The notes under the pieces were generated by a model. It was not told the origin of the DNA. It made no database searches and saw only the letters and a program-made list of their open reading frames with translations. Source: Verrucomicrobiota bacterium (GTDB taxonomy: Bacteria > Verrucomicrobiota > Verrucomicrobiia > Limisphaerales > UBA8199). From it: a DNA stretch of 13,242 nt. The stretch is from positions 1 through 13,242 of the forward strand of contig JAPLUA010000256.1 in assembly GCA_026397855.1 (NCBI GenBank). Direction: 5' to 3'. Shown one piece after another: positions 5,334 through 13,225 of this stretch. Numbering within the stretch: the first letter of the stretch is position 1; each line of letters begins with the position of its first letter. Both the position numbers and the translations under genes were made by a program.

Positions 5334-8291
5334 CTAGTCTCCACCCGATTTGAGCCTCGTTACCTCGGCTGCTATGGGGTTTTGGTTTGCGGGTGGGAGG
5401 GCGGCGGTTTGCCCGGGCGGACGTTCGAGGAGCCAGCCGGCAGAGGCCCGGCGCAGTGCGACCAGGTCCCGCTCCTGCTCGTCGCTGAAAGATCCCAGGC
5501 GCTGCGCATAGGTGTCCATCCACGTCAACAGCCGCTCGCGGCTGCCGGCATCGAGCCGAACGCCGTAATGTCCCTGTGGCGCTTCCAACAGCGCCAGCAA
5601 GGCGCTCTTTTGCGCGATGCCATCGCCGGTGACGGAGAAGCCGCGCCGGTAACCCTCGCCGACCTGCTCCTGCAAGCTCGGCTTGCCGAAAGCGACCAGC
5701 GTTGCGTAGGCCTTGGCTGGCGTGAGGTCAAGTTTCGCCGCCACGGCGTTGGTAGCCTGCGGGTTATGGCAGCTCACGCACCGGGCTTCGAGCACCGGCT
5801 GCACCAGCCGGTCAAATCGCAGCGGCCACGAGCCTTCCGGGCCGGCCGTGACGCTGGAAGGGTCGCGCCCGGCGGCCAGCGCCGGTTTCACCGGCGGGGC
5901 CTGCTGGCGATGTTCGTGGCAGCCGATGCAACTGAGCGTCTGCCCCGGCTGGACGTGCGTCACGCTGCGCATGGTCTGCACCGCAACGCCGTGCGCGTCG
6001 AGCGCCTGGAAGAACAGAATCACACCCGCCGGGGCGCGGAAATAAGCCGAGCCGTCGGCATCCACCGGCACGGTGCCGAGCACGCATTTGCCCGGGTCAT
6101 CGCGAGTGATGCCGATGCCGGGATAGTTCATCGTCGGATGCGTCTTGGCCGGGACAGCCACCAGGCGCAGCGATTTGATCTCGCCGCGCGGCACGTTGGT
6201 GAGGCCCCGGTAAACGTCTGCCAGCAGGAAGCGGCCTTCGCCGGCCGCGTTGGCGGCAAGCTGGCTGGCAATGACCGGCGGCCGCTCGCGCGGGCGCACG
6301 GGAATCGGGTCGCCGCAGGCAATGGCCGTGTCCGACCAGAGCAGCTCGCGGCTGCGCGTGGCGGCGTCGTAGAGGTAAAGCCCCATGCCGTTGCTGGGTC
6401 GCTGCACGGCGTGCCAGCGATCCCAGCCAGGCTTGCCCTGCACGAGGTAGCCCTCCGCGCCCCAGGCAACGAGATGGAATCGCTCGCTCAGCGGCCAGGG
6501 GTTGGCGTAGTAGGTCAGCGGCCAGCCCTCGATTTCCGGGAACGGCACTTCCGGCGTCAGCCGGGTCATCGGCGGCGGGCCATCCGTGCCGGTGTCCGGA
6601 TCGAGCAATACCAGGCTGCCCATGGTCTGCGAGTGGTGGCCGCTGGCGGTGAAAATGATCTTATGCGAGCCGGGGATGGGCTTGGCCTCGAAGACGCAAT
6701 GGGGGGCGCGGGTGTAGTTCTTGAAGACGAGGCGCGGGTCCGAGCCGTCGGGGTTGATCGCCCACAGGCCCATGTAGGGCATGTTGTCGCGGTCAATGTA
6801 ATCCCAGCGCGAGTGAAGGATGCGGCCATCGCGGCCGATCTCCGGCGTCCACTCGAACATCTCGAAGGGGGAGATTGCGCACAGGTCGCCGCCATCGGCG
6901 TTGATGGTGTGGAGCGTGTAAACGGCCACCGGCCGTTCCGGGCCGCCGCCGCAACGCACATAGCAATCCGGCATGTCGGGCCGGGCGACGGTGAGCGCGG
7001 CGCTGGCGCGGCCCACTTGCAGCGCCTGGCCACGACGGGTGGAGAGAAAGACGATGCGCCCATCGGGCAGGTAGCGGCCATCGAAGTCGTCGTACTTGCC
7101 CCGGGTAAGCTGCCGCACGCCCGATCCGTCCAGGTTCATCTCGAACAGGTGATAGAACGCGTCGGCGGGCACGTTGGCTTTGTCGAGCTTGTTGGTCTCG
7201 GCCGCCAGGTGCGGATAATGGCGGCACCAGGCGAACAGAACCTTTTTGGCGTCGTAGGAAAGCGTGGGGCGCAGGAAGCTGCCGGGCTCTTTGAATGAGG
7301 TCGTGATGCACTCTTCGGCCGGCGAGCCGCTTGTGAAGCCCCGCAACAGGTAGATGCCGCCGCCCGGCTTGGACCACCAGCCGTAATACTGGTCGGACAT
7401 GTGATTGAAGCTGCCGGGAACGCGCTTGGTGAAGAGCAGGGTGTCGAATTCATGCAGCAGCGGATTGCGCAGCGCGAGCTGGCGCTGGAGGCGGCGGGCT
7501 TCGAGGAACAGGGGTTGGGCGGATTCGCCGGCGGGCAGGCGGTCGAGCTTTTGCTTGAGCAAACCCTGCGCTGCGCCGGCGGCGGGCTGTTCGCACACCG
7601 CCAGCGCTTGCCGTGTCCGCGCAGCCCAATCCACCTGCGCGGGGCGGGCGTTATGGGCGGCCGACCACTGCGAGACGCTGACCTGGTTGGCCGGACAATT
7701 CAGCGCCAGGTTCTTCGGCGAGCTGGCGTCGCCGAAGACCTCCACTTCGTCGAGGTGAAGGAAGCTTCGCCCCGGCAGGGCGAGCCGGACGTAGCGCGCC
7801 CGCTCGTTCTTCAATCTCACGACGAGGGGCTTCTTGTCGGTGAAACCATGGAACACGGTGCCGTCGTGCTGATAGACCTCGCGGAAGTCCTTGCCGTCGT
7901 CGGAGAGCAGCACTTTGATGCGCGACGCCCGCTCGGCGCCTTCGCGCCGGTTCCAGATCGCGACCCGCCCAACGGCCTGCACCTTGCCCAGGTCCACCTG
8001 CCACCACGGGTTCTCGCTGTTGTCCGTGTGAAAGCCCCACTCGCCGTTCTTGACGCCGTCGCAGCCGCCAGCCGCGTCGGCCTGGGTGGTGAGCGGCTCG
8101 GAGACCGCGCCCAGCAACGCCACTTCCTCGGCGAGGACCCAGTCGGCCGTGAGGCGCTGCTGCCAGGCGGCACGTTCGATTGCCGACGCCGGCCTCGCGG
8201 CGACCAGAAGGAGGAGCAGGACGAAGGCGCGGCGCAAAATGCGCGTCCCAGCATAGAATGCCGCGCGCCACGATGAGGGTGAGGTTTTCAT
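5334..8291 (-). CDS. HzsA-related di-heme cytochrome with F5/8-type-C domain
   Basis: A 985-residue exported protein. The start at 8291 is chosen because it begins a clear signal peptide (MKTSPSSWRAAFYAG, then LLLLLV, cleavage near PASA-IE at 37) and lies 2 nt after the stop of the gene before. The open frame runs 95 codons further upstream, but only over the previous gene. Residues about 63-188 form an F5/8-type-C (discoidin-like) domain, including NPWWQVDLGKVQAVGRVAIW and a final LDEVEVFG. From 276 the family core begins (NPLLHEFDTLLFTKR). The propeller spans about 290-650 with YLPDGRIVFLS, GRILHSRWDYID and LWAINPDGS. CXXCH motifs are at 788-792 (CIGCH) and 838-842 (CVSCH), the same spacing as in the 1291-residue paralogue. 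A tail with GHYGVRLD and WMD follows, and there is no SUMF1 module. The fold and heme attachment are well supported; the reaction is unknown. Confidence 0.88.
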   Translation of the reverse strand: MKTSPSSWRAAFYAGTRILRRAFVLLLLLVAARPASAIERAAWQQRLTADWVLAEEVALLGAVSEPLTTQADAAGGCDGVKNGEWGFHTDNSENPWWQVDLGKVQAVGRVAIWNRREGAERASRIKVLLSDDGKDFREVYQHDGTVFHGFTDKKPLVVRLKNERARYVRLALPGRSFLHLDEVEVFGDASSPKNLALNCPANQVSVSQWSAAHNARPAQVDWAARTRQALAVCEQPAAGAAQGLLKQKLDRLPAGESAQPLFLEARRLQRQLALRNPLLHEFDTLLFTKRVPGSFNHMSDQYYGWWSKPGGGIYLLRGFTSGSPAEECITTSFKEPGSFLRPTLSYDAKKVLFAWCRHYPHLAAETNKLDKANVPADAFYHLFEMNLDGSGVRQLTRGKYDDFDGRYLPDGRIVFLSTRRGQALQVGRASAALTVARPDMPDCYVRCGGGPERPVAVYTLHTINADGGDLCAISPFEMFEWTPEIGRDGRILHSRWDYIDRDNMPYMGLWAINPDGSDPRLVFKNYTRAPHCVFEAKPIPGSHKIIFTASGHHSQTMGSLVLLDPDTGTDGPPPMTRLTPEVPFPEIEGWPLTYYANPWPLSERFHLVAWGAEGYLVQGKPGWDRWHAVQRPSNGMGLYLYDAATRSRELLWSDTAIACGDPIPVRPRERPPVIASQLAANAAGEGRFLLADVYRGLTNVPRGEIKSLRLVAVPAKTHPTMNYPGIGITRDDPGKCVLGTVPVDADGSAYFRAPAGVILFFQALDAHGVAVQTMRSVTHVQPGQTLSCIGCHEHRQQAPPVKPALAAGRDPSSVTAGPEGSWPLRFDRLVQPVLEARCVSCHNPQATNAVAAKLDLTPAKAYATLVAFGKPSLQEQVGEGYRRGFSVTGDGIAQKSALLALLEAPQGHYGVRLDAGSRERLLTWMDTYAQRLGSFSDEQERDLVALRRASAGWLLERPPGQTAALPPANQNPIAAEVTRLKSGGD

Positions 8292-8293
8292 AT

Positions 8294-11167
8294 TCAATAC
8301 AAGCTGCCCAGGCACGAACGATCCACGTCCGCCGGTTTCGCGCCCGCCATGTCGGTGCGCGGGCGGGCGCGGAGATCGGCGAGCACGGGGGTAAACACAC
8401 GGAGAAGGGCCTGGTAATCCGGGTCCGTTGGGGACGTGAAGACCGCTTTGCCGCAGGCCCCGCTGCCGCCGGCGTTTTTCGCCAGCGGCGCGAGCAGGAA
8501 GCTGTTCATCTGTGGATTCGCGAGGCGCGTCCAGGACGGGCGCGGGATTTTGCCCCCGTCGTGGCACTCGCCACAACGGCGCCGGGCCACGTCTGCCAGG
8601 GTCGAGTCCAGGTCTGCGGGATAGATGCGGCGGCAGCCGACGGCCTCGGGATGGGTCGTTTCGCTCGTGCCGTAATAAGGCACGTTCAGGTCAATCCATG
8701 CCAGCACGCGGCGTATCTCCCGCGACTCCAGCTTCAGGCGCGGCAAGCCGTTCGTGCCGGGATGCCCGGCGAGCAGGAGGTCGGCGAGTCGGCTGCGCGG
8801 TGAACCCCAGGCCTTGGGGGTGACTTCGAGGATGTTTTGCTCCATGCCGTTGTAGGTAGGTATCCAGTTCACGTAAGGGCTGTCCCATTCGGCTTCGCCG
8901 GCGCGCTTGCGCCCGCGGGCAAGGACTTCATAGCTCACGTTGAAGAAATCCGTGGCATCGCCGCACAGGTCCACTTTCGCCGGTGGTGTCGGTCCGCTAT
9001 GACACTTCACGCAATGCGCGTCCAGCACCGGCTGAACGACGCGGGCGTAATCGAAGCCCACTCCCTGGCCCCAATCCGGCGCGCGCAGTGGGTCGGGTGT
9101 GCGCGGCGCGGCGCGCAGCGCGGCGGCGACCTGCTGGCGCGGTTCGTGGCAGCCGATGCAACCTTGCGTCTCGCCGGGCATAAGATGAGTGAACGTGCGC
9201 ATCCGCTGCACGGCGCGGCCGTCCGCGTCGAGGGCCATGAAGTAAATCGGGCGTCCGGCCGGAACCTGGAAGAAGGCCGAGCCATCCGGCGCCACCGGCG
9301 CGTAGCCCCAGACCTTCTTTGCCGCGTAAGTTGCGCCGCAGGAGATCACCGGGAACTGGAAGCCGAACGCCCGGTTCTTTACGTCGGTGCGCACGACTTT
9401 CCGCATCTCCTCGACCACGCAGATCTGCTTCACCTCGCCGCGCTTTACCTGCGGTTCGAGGCCCCGATACACGTCCTGAAGAACGACGGCCGCCCAGGTG
9501 ACAGGGTCAGCGGAATCAGTGGCAGAGGAGATTGCCGGCAACGAACTTGCCAGCACGGGCGGCCTGGCACGAGGGCGCAGCGGTTGCGGGTTGTAGAAAC
9601 CGAGCTCTCCCGTCCGTGGCAGCGCCTTCGCCACTTGCGCGCCGTCGTAGCGGCGCACCAGCACGGTGCCACGCCGGGAGACGAGGAAGAGTTCGGCGTC
9701 CAGCGGGAAGGGATTTTCGTACGGGCCGCGGATCTGGTTCCCGTCCCCTTTGTCCACCGCGCCGATGGCCACCTCGGGGGTCAGGTTGCGGATGGCGGCG
9801 GGGGCGTTGTTGCCCTGGGCAATGTCCACGATCCCGATCGCGCCGCGGCAGGGTCCGTTGTGGCTGGTGAGCAGGCAGAGCACTTTGCCCGTGCCCGGGA
9901 TGGAGCGCGCCTCCATGAAGGTGGCCGGACTGAGCACCCGGTTGCCGAAGAACCCGGCCAGCGCGGTGCCGTCCGGGTGGATGGTCCAAAGGCTTTGGAT
10001 CGGGATGGCGGGCTTGTCCACGTATTCCCAGCGCGAGTAAATGAGGCGGCCATCCTCCAGCACGCTCGGGGTGAAGTCGTTCACGATGTTCGCCGAAATC
10101 CGCGTCACGCCTGAGCCGTCGCGCTCCATGCGGTGCAAGACGCCAACCGGCGAAATCCAGCAATAGGCAAACCGCGCCGAGCGGGTGCTCAGGAACGCGA
10201 TGCCGCCGTCCGGCAGCCAGCAGGCGTTGTAGTTGTGGTGCGGCCCGTCGGTGAGCTGGCGCAGGTGCGAGCCGTCGGCGTTGATGACGAACACCTGGTA
10301 GCCCTCGCCTTGCTTGCGCCGCCAACTGAAGAGGATTTCCCGCCCGTCGTATGAGGGATCGCAATCCAGAATCTGCCCTTCGGGCGAGGCAACCAGTTCC
10401 TTGATGGCTCCCGGCGGCTTCACCGACGCGCGGTAAAGCCCGCCGCCCGCGCGGAACCCTTCGACGTGGTAGGTGTAAACATGGCTGGGGTTCAACTCGC
10501 GACGGCGCACGACGATCAACTCCTCAAATCCCAGCCCGCCCGAAGCCAGACGCGCCGCCAGCGCCGGGGAGTCGGCGAGGTCATCCTCGACCATAGGCTC
10601 CGGCGAGCCGCGCTCCAGCGGGCGGAACGGGTCGTAAAAGCTGTCCGGTAGCGGGCGGGCATAAACCTGGATCTCCGCCGCGCCCGGATTGAGGCCGCCG
10701 TAGGAACTGGTGAAATGCAGCGTCAGGCGGCGGGTCTCGACCGGGTGGTCCAGTCGGAGACGCTGCGGGCCGTGGCCCATTCTCAGCGTGCCGCGCGCCG
10801 CCGGAGCGGGGGCGCCATCGGCGGCGACCTCGCAATCCTTCCAGCACTCCTCCGCAAACCACGCCGTGCGTCCGAAGTAAACCACTTCCGCAACCGTCAC
10901 CGTGTTGGGCCATTCGAGCGTCAGGTCCGCGCCGTTGCGATGCGTGTCGCCCTGGACGCACCAGGAGTATCCCGCGTCCTCATGCAGGCCGGCGCCCGGG
11001 ATCTTTCCATCCACGGCGAACTGCGCGCGATACTGCTCGCTGTATTCGGAAGTCGCCGTGGCGCGGGCGGACAGGGCGAGGTTCTCCGGCCCCGGGGCTG
11101 CAGAGGCAGGGAACACCGCGAAAACGATCGCCGCGACCGCCCATCCGGATTTTGCGCCCGCGCTCAT
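8294..11167 (-). CDS. HzsA-related tri-heme cytochrome with F5/8-like N-terminal domain
   Basis: A 957-residue exported protein beginning MSAGAKSGWAVAAIVF, with cleavage near ASA-AP (23). This start has GTGAGG 8 nt upstream; a GTG at 11224 in the same frame would add a non-signal-like leader. Residues about 26-170 look like an F5/8-type-C-like sandwich (ENLALSARATATSEY, then VDGK). The propeller spans about 215-530 (YNACWLPDGGIAFLSTRS, GRLIYSRWEYVD, LWTIHPDGT). A conserved stretch (VVLQDVYRGL, then PVAPDGSAFFQVPAG) leads to CXXCH motifs at 670-674 (CIGCH) and 719-723 (CVKCH). After the family tail (GHPGTNGL, WIDLNVPYYG) comes an extension with a third motif at 865-869 (CGECH), absent from the two paralogues. 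The stop lies 2 nt before the next start, so translation is probably coupled. It is likely periplasmic; the substrate is unknown. Confidence 0.88.
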   Translation of the reverse strand: MSAGAKSGWAVAAIVFAVFPASAAPGPENLALSARATATSEYSEQYRAQFAVDGKIPGAGLHEDAGYSWCVQGDTHRNGADLTLEWPNTVTVAEVVYFGRTAWFAEECWKDCEVAADGAPAPAARGTLRMGHGPQRLRLDHPVETRRLTLHFTSSYGGLNPGAAEIQVYARPLPDSFYDPFRPLERGSPEPMVEDDLADSPALAARLASGGLGFEELIVVRRRELNPSHVYTYHVEGFRAGGGLYRASVKPPGAIKELVASPEGQILDCDPSYDGREILFSWRRKQGEGYQVFVINADGSHLRQLTDGPHHNYNACWLPDGGIAFLSTRSARFAYCWISPVGVLHRMERDGSGVTRISANIVNDFTPSVLEDGRLIYSRWEYVDKPAIPIQSLWTIHPDGTALAGFFGNRVLSPATFMEARSIPGTGKVLCLLTSHNGPCRGAIGIVDIAQGNNAPAAIRNLTPEVAIGAVDKGDGNQIRGPYENPFPLDAELFLVSRRGTVLVRRYDGAQVAKALPRTGELGFYNPQPLRPRARPPVLASSLPAISSATDSADPVTWAAVVLQDVYRGLEPQVKRGEVKQICVVEEMRKVVRTDVKNRAFGFQFPVISCGATYAAKKVWGYAPVAPDGSAFFQVPAGRPIYFMALDADGRAVQRMRTFTHLMPGETQGCIGCHEPRQQVAAALRAAPRTPDPLRAPDWGQGVGFDYARVVQPVLDAHCVKCHSGPTPPAKVDLCGDATDFFNVSYEVLARGRKRAGEAEWDSPYVNWIPTYNGMEQNILEVTPKAWGSPRSRLADLLLAGHPGTNGLPRLKLESREIRRVLAWIDLNVPYYGTSETTHPEAVGCRRIYPADLDSTLADVARRRCGECHDGGKIPRPSWTRLANPQMNSFLLAPLAKNAGGSGACGKAVFTSPTDPDYQALLRVFTPVLADLRARPRTDMAGAKPADVDRSCLGSLY

Positions 11168-11175
11168 GCCGGCAG

Positions 11176-11181
11176 CCTCAC
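11176..11181 (-). promoter_or_regulatory. GTGAGG ribosome binding site that fixes the start at 11167
   Basis: GTGAGG on the minus strand lies 8 nt upstream of the ATG at 11167, and no comparable site precedes the in-frame GTG at 11224. It falls just after the TAG that ends the aldo/keto reductase relic, so ribosomes leaving that frame would be well placed to reinitiate. Confidence 0.5.
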
Positions 11182-11190
11182 GTCCAATAG

Positions 11191-11283
11191 CTATCCCTTC
11201 GCTGGTTCGCCGCCGAGCACCCACGCGCCGAGGCCGACGATGCCGGCCGATAGGCCCGAATTACCAAGAGGTCTTTGTTTCAT
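11191..11283 (-). pseudogene. Aldo/keto reductase N-terminal remnant (30 codons)
   Basis: The ATG overlaps the TGA of the upstream cytochrome gene as ATGA. The frame then reads MKQRPLGNSGLSAGIVGLGA followed by WVLGGEPAKG and a TAG stop. This matches the start of the aldo/keto reductase family, in which a 'R.LG.SGL..S.IGLG.W.LGG' pattern forms the first strands of the barrel; a full member has about 280-340 residues. The catalytic Asp, Tyr, Lys and His regions are all missing. No continuation is visible in any frame before the next gene starts 24 nt on. The simplest reading is a deletion that removed the body of a former operon gene. It may survive because it links translation of its neighbours. 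It could alternatively be a small peptide that resembles this family by chance. Confidence 0.65.
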
Positions 11284-13181
11284 AGGGAGAGCAGGTATTC
11301 GACCAGGTCGTTGATCTGGTCTGCGGTCAGGTGCGACGTTTTGCCGTGCTGGTTGCCCTTGTTGGATGTGGTCACCACGTCGCGGACAGTCGCCGCCGAG
11401 CCGTCGTGAAGATACGGCGCGGTGCGCCAGATCTCGATGAGCGTCGGCGTGTCGAAAATATCGGCCGGCTTATCGAACTGCCCCAGCGTGCCGACATCGT
11501 AGCTCTTCAGATCGGTGAACAGCGGTCCGGGATGGCACTGCGCGCAACCGGTTTCCTTGCTGCGGAACAGTTTCTCCCCGCGCCTGGCTGCGGCGGAGAG
11601 TTTGCCCTTTTCCAGGTGCGGGCTAACGCCGGGCCGGAGCGACTTGAGGTAGGCGTTGAGCGCCTCGCTGACCGCCGGGGGTTGGACCGTGAACAGGATG
11701 TGGGTGAGGCCGGCGCGGACCGCGGCTTCGGCGCTCTCGCGCACGCCCGTGCTCATGGCAGGCGGCGTCTTGAAAGCCAGGAGCATGCTTTTATTATTCT
11801 TGGGGTTGCCGATGCCATCGTTGAGCAGGTCCCAGTTCAAACCATCCACCCGGGCGTCGTCGGAATGGCAACTGGCGCAGCTTTGCCAGCCCTGGAAACA
11901 GAGGCGCGCATCGTTGAAGTTAAGCTCCCCCTGGCGTGCCGCGGTCATCGCCGGCTTCGGCCCGAGCGGGATGGTGACCGCCTTCGGGTGCGTGCCGTCC
12001 AGATCGAAAGCGCTGATGGTGTCCGAGAAATAGTTTGCGGTGTAGGCCACCCGGCCGACCACCACCACGCCGCGCGGGCCAAGGTCCCCCTCGGGCAGCG
12101 GGCGCCGCTCGCGCATGCCGACGAGCATCGAGAGGTCATTGGGCACATCGGAGGCCACCCGGGGTCCGGTGGCAGGATAGGTCCCGTTCGCAGATGGCTG
12201 CGAAGCGGTCGCCAGCCCGGCCAGCTTTTCGAGCAGGGCCGGGAAATCCGTCACGCTGACTTCGTGCGTGCCGGCGAGGGCAACGACCAGTTTCCGGCCG
12301 TCGGCGCTCCAGGCTGCGCCCCAGGGGTAAGCCGCGCCCCGGTCCACCGTGTCAAGCAGCACCGTGTTCACCACCTCCATGCGGCCGAGGTCAATCAGGG
12401 TCTTGGCGTTGGTGTTCACCCAGCCGCGGTCGAGCTGGGTTGTCGGCAGGTGGAACCGCGACAGGATATGCGTGACGACGGCATACCTGCCATCGGGCGA
12501 GATGCGCAGGTCGTTGAGTATCCCGCTGCCGTTGGGCAGAGAGAGATCACCAATGACCTGTCCCAGCGCAGTATCGATGACGCTTACCACGGCGCCGACG
12601 TTTTCGCCATCGGCGCGCCCGGTATGCAGGTGGTTGGCCACGAGCAACCGCCGGCCATCGGGTGTGATCGCTGCCGCCACCGGCTCGCGCCGGACCGCGA
12701 TGCGTCGGGTCTCCTTCTTCGCGGCCAGGTCGAACACGCTCACGTCGTTGTTAAAGCGGTTGCACACAAACAGCGTCCTACCGTCCGGCGAGAGCACCGG
12801 CGCGCACGCGCTGTGCCCGGCCGGCATTCTGGCGGTAACCCGGCCCCGGGCGACATCCACGATGCAGACCTGGCTCGCCGGGGCGGCGCAGGTGACGAAC
12901 AGGGTCTTGCCGTCAGCGGAAACCGCCAGGCCGGTCGGCGGAGCGGGCATGGAGACCGACCCGGTCACGCGCCGCGTGGCCGGGTCGAGCATCAGCACGC
13001 GCTCACCGGTGACACAGGCCACGAAGAGCGTGCGCCCGTCCGGCGAAGCGGCGAGCGCAGAAGGCGAAAGCCACCTGACCCCCGCCACCGCGGGGGCAGC
13101 CATGATTAAGATTAGGAAAAAGAGCACGATTAGCGGCGCGGCCATCACGGCCGCCGAACGCGAGCGGTAGGGAGCATGCAT
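11280..13181 (-). CDS. YVTN beta-propeller fused to MauG/cytochrome c peroxidase-like di-heme domain
   Basis: A 633-residue exported protein. Its signal peptide has arginines at 6 and 8, a hydrophobic core MAAPLIVLFFLILIMAAP and cleavage near AVA-GV (33). Residues about 40-400 form a YVTN-type propeller with repeated SPDGRTLFVA-like blades (SADGKTLFVTC, SPDGRTLFVC, TPDGRRLLVAN, SADGRKLVVAL, then AYTANYFSDTISAFDLDG). The C-terminal part, about 410-633, is a MauG/bacterial cytochrome c peroxidase-like domain with CASCH at 435-439 and CAQCH at 546-550, then FDTPTLIEIWRTAPYLHDGS and a final LVEYLLSL. Such enzymes use one heme as an electron relay and another as the reactive site, so a peroxidase-type or oxidative protein-modifying role is plausible. 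The actual partner is unknown, although the three cytochromes downstream are candidates. It is the first gene of the cluster. An in-frame TAG lies seven codons upstream of its ATG, which limits the start. The internal ATG at residue 13 is less likely because it loses the arginines. Confidence 0.88.
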   Translation of the reverse strand: MHAPYRSRSAAVMAAPLIVLFFLILIMAAPAVAGVRWLSPSALAASPDGRTLFVACVTGERVLMLDPATRRVTGSVSMPAPPTGLAVSADGKTLFVTCAAPASQVCIVDVARGRVTARMPAGHSACAPVLSPDGRTLFVCNRFNNDVSVFDLAAKKETRRIAVRREPVAAAITPDGRRLLVANHLHTGRADGENVGAVVSVIDTALGQVIGDLSLPNGSGILNDLRISPDGRYAVVTHILSRFHLPTTQLDRGWVNTNAKTLIDLGRMEVVNTVLLDTVDRGAAYPWGAAWSADGRKLVVALAGTHEVSVTDFPALLEKLAGLATASQPSANGTYPATGPRVASDVPNDLSMLVGMRERRPLPEGDLGPRGVVVVGRVAYTANYFSDTISAFDLDGTHPKAVTIPLGPKPAMTAARQGELNFNDARLCFQGWQSCASCHSDDARVDGLNWDLLNDGIGNPKNNKSMLLAFKTPPAMSTGVRESAEAAVRAGLTHILFTVQPPAVSEALNAYLKSLRPGVSPHLEKGKLSAAARRGEKLFRSKETGCAQCHPGPLFTDLKSYDVGTLGQFDKPADIFDTPTLIEIWRTAPYLHDGSAATVRDVVTTSNKGNQHGKTSHLTADQINDLVEYLLSL

Positions 13182-13196
13182 ATTCAGGCGCAGGCA

Positions 13197-13225
13197 GTTC
13201 TACTCCCCCCGCAAACCCGGGGCAA
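13197..13225 (-). promoter_or_regulatory. Possible sigma-70-type promoter of the cluster
   Basis: TTGCCC (13225-13220) and TAGAAC (13202-13197) are separated by 17 bp, each matching four of six consensus bases. They would place a transcript start only about 9 nt before the ATG. The spacer contains a small CCCCG/CGGGG hairpin (13207-13222). In GC-rich DNA such matches arise by chance, and the true promoter could lie beyond the right edge. Confidence 0.2.

Noticed and set aside
5277..7298. Long plus-strand open frame of 673 codons opposite a cytochrome gene, and similar ones at 1956-3305, 8837-10114 and 11331-13109
   Set aside because: These are antisense frames kept open by GC-rich codon use. 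They show Arg/Ala/His-rich sequence with no domains, while the minus strand encodes recognisable families throughout.
8292..8576. Ninety-five-codon upstream extension of the di-heme F5/8 protein
   Set aside because: It overlaps the end of the preceding gene, is rich in Arg and Pro with no domain, and a clear signal peptide starts at 8291 two bases after that gene's stop.
5334..11167. Anammox hydrazine synthase locus
   Set aside because: The proximal tyrosine position is not conserved, three alpha-like paralogues occur without beta or gamma subunits, and the accessory domains are foreign to anammox HzsA.
11168..11224. GTG start that would lengthen the tri-heme protein by 19 residues
   Set aside because: It has no ribosome binding site and overlaps the aldo/keto reductase relic, whereas the ATG at 11167 has GTGAGG and a normal signal peptide.
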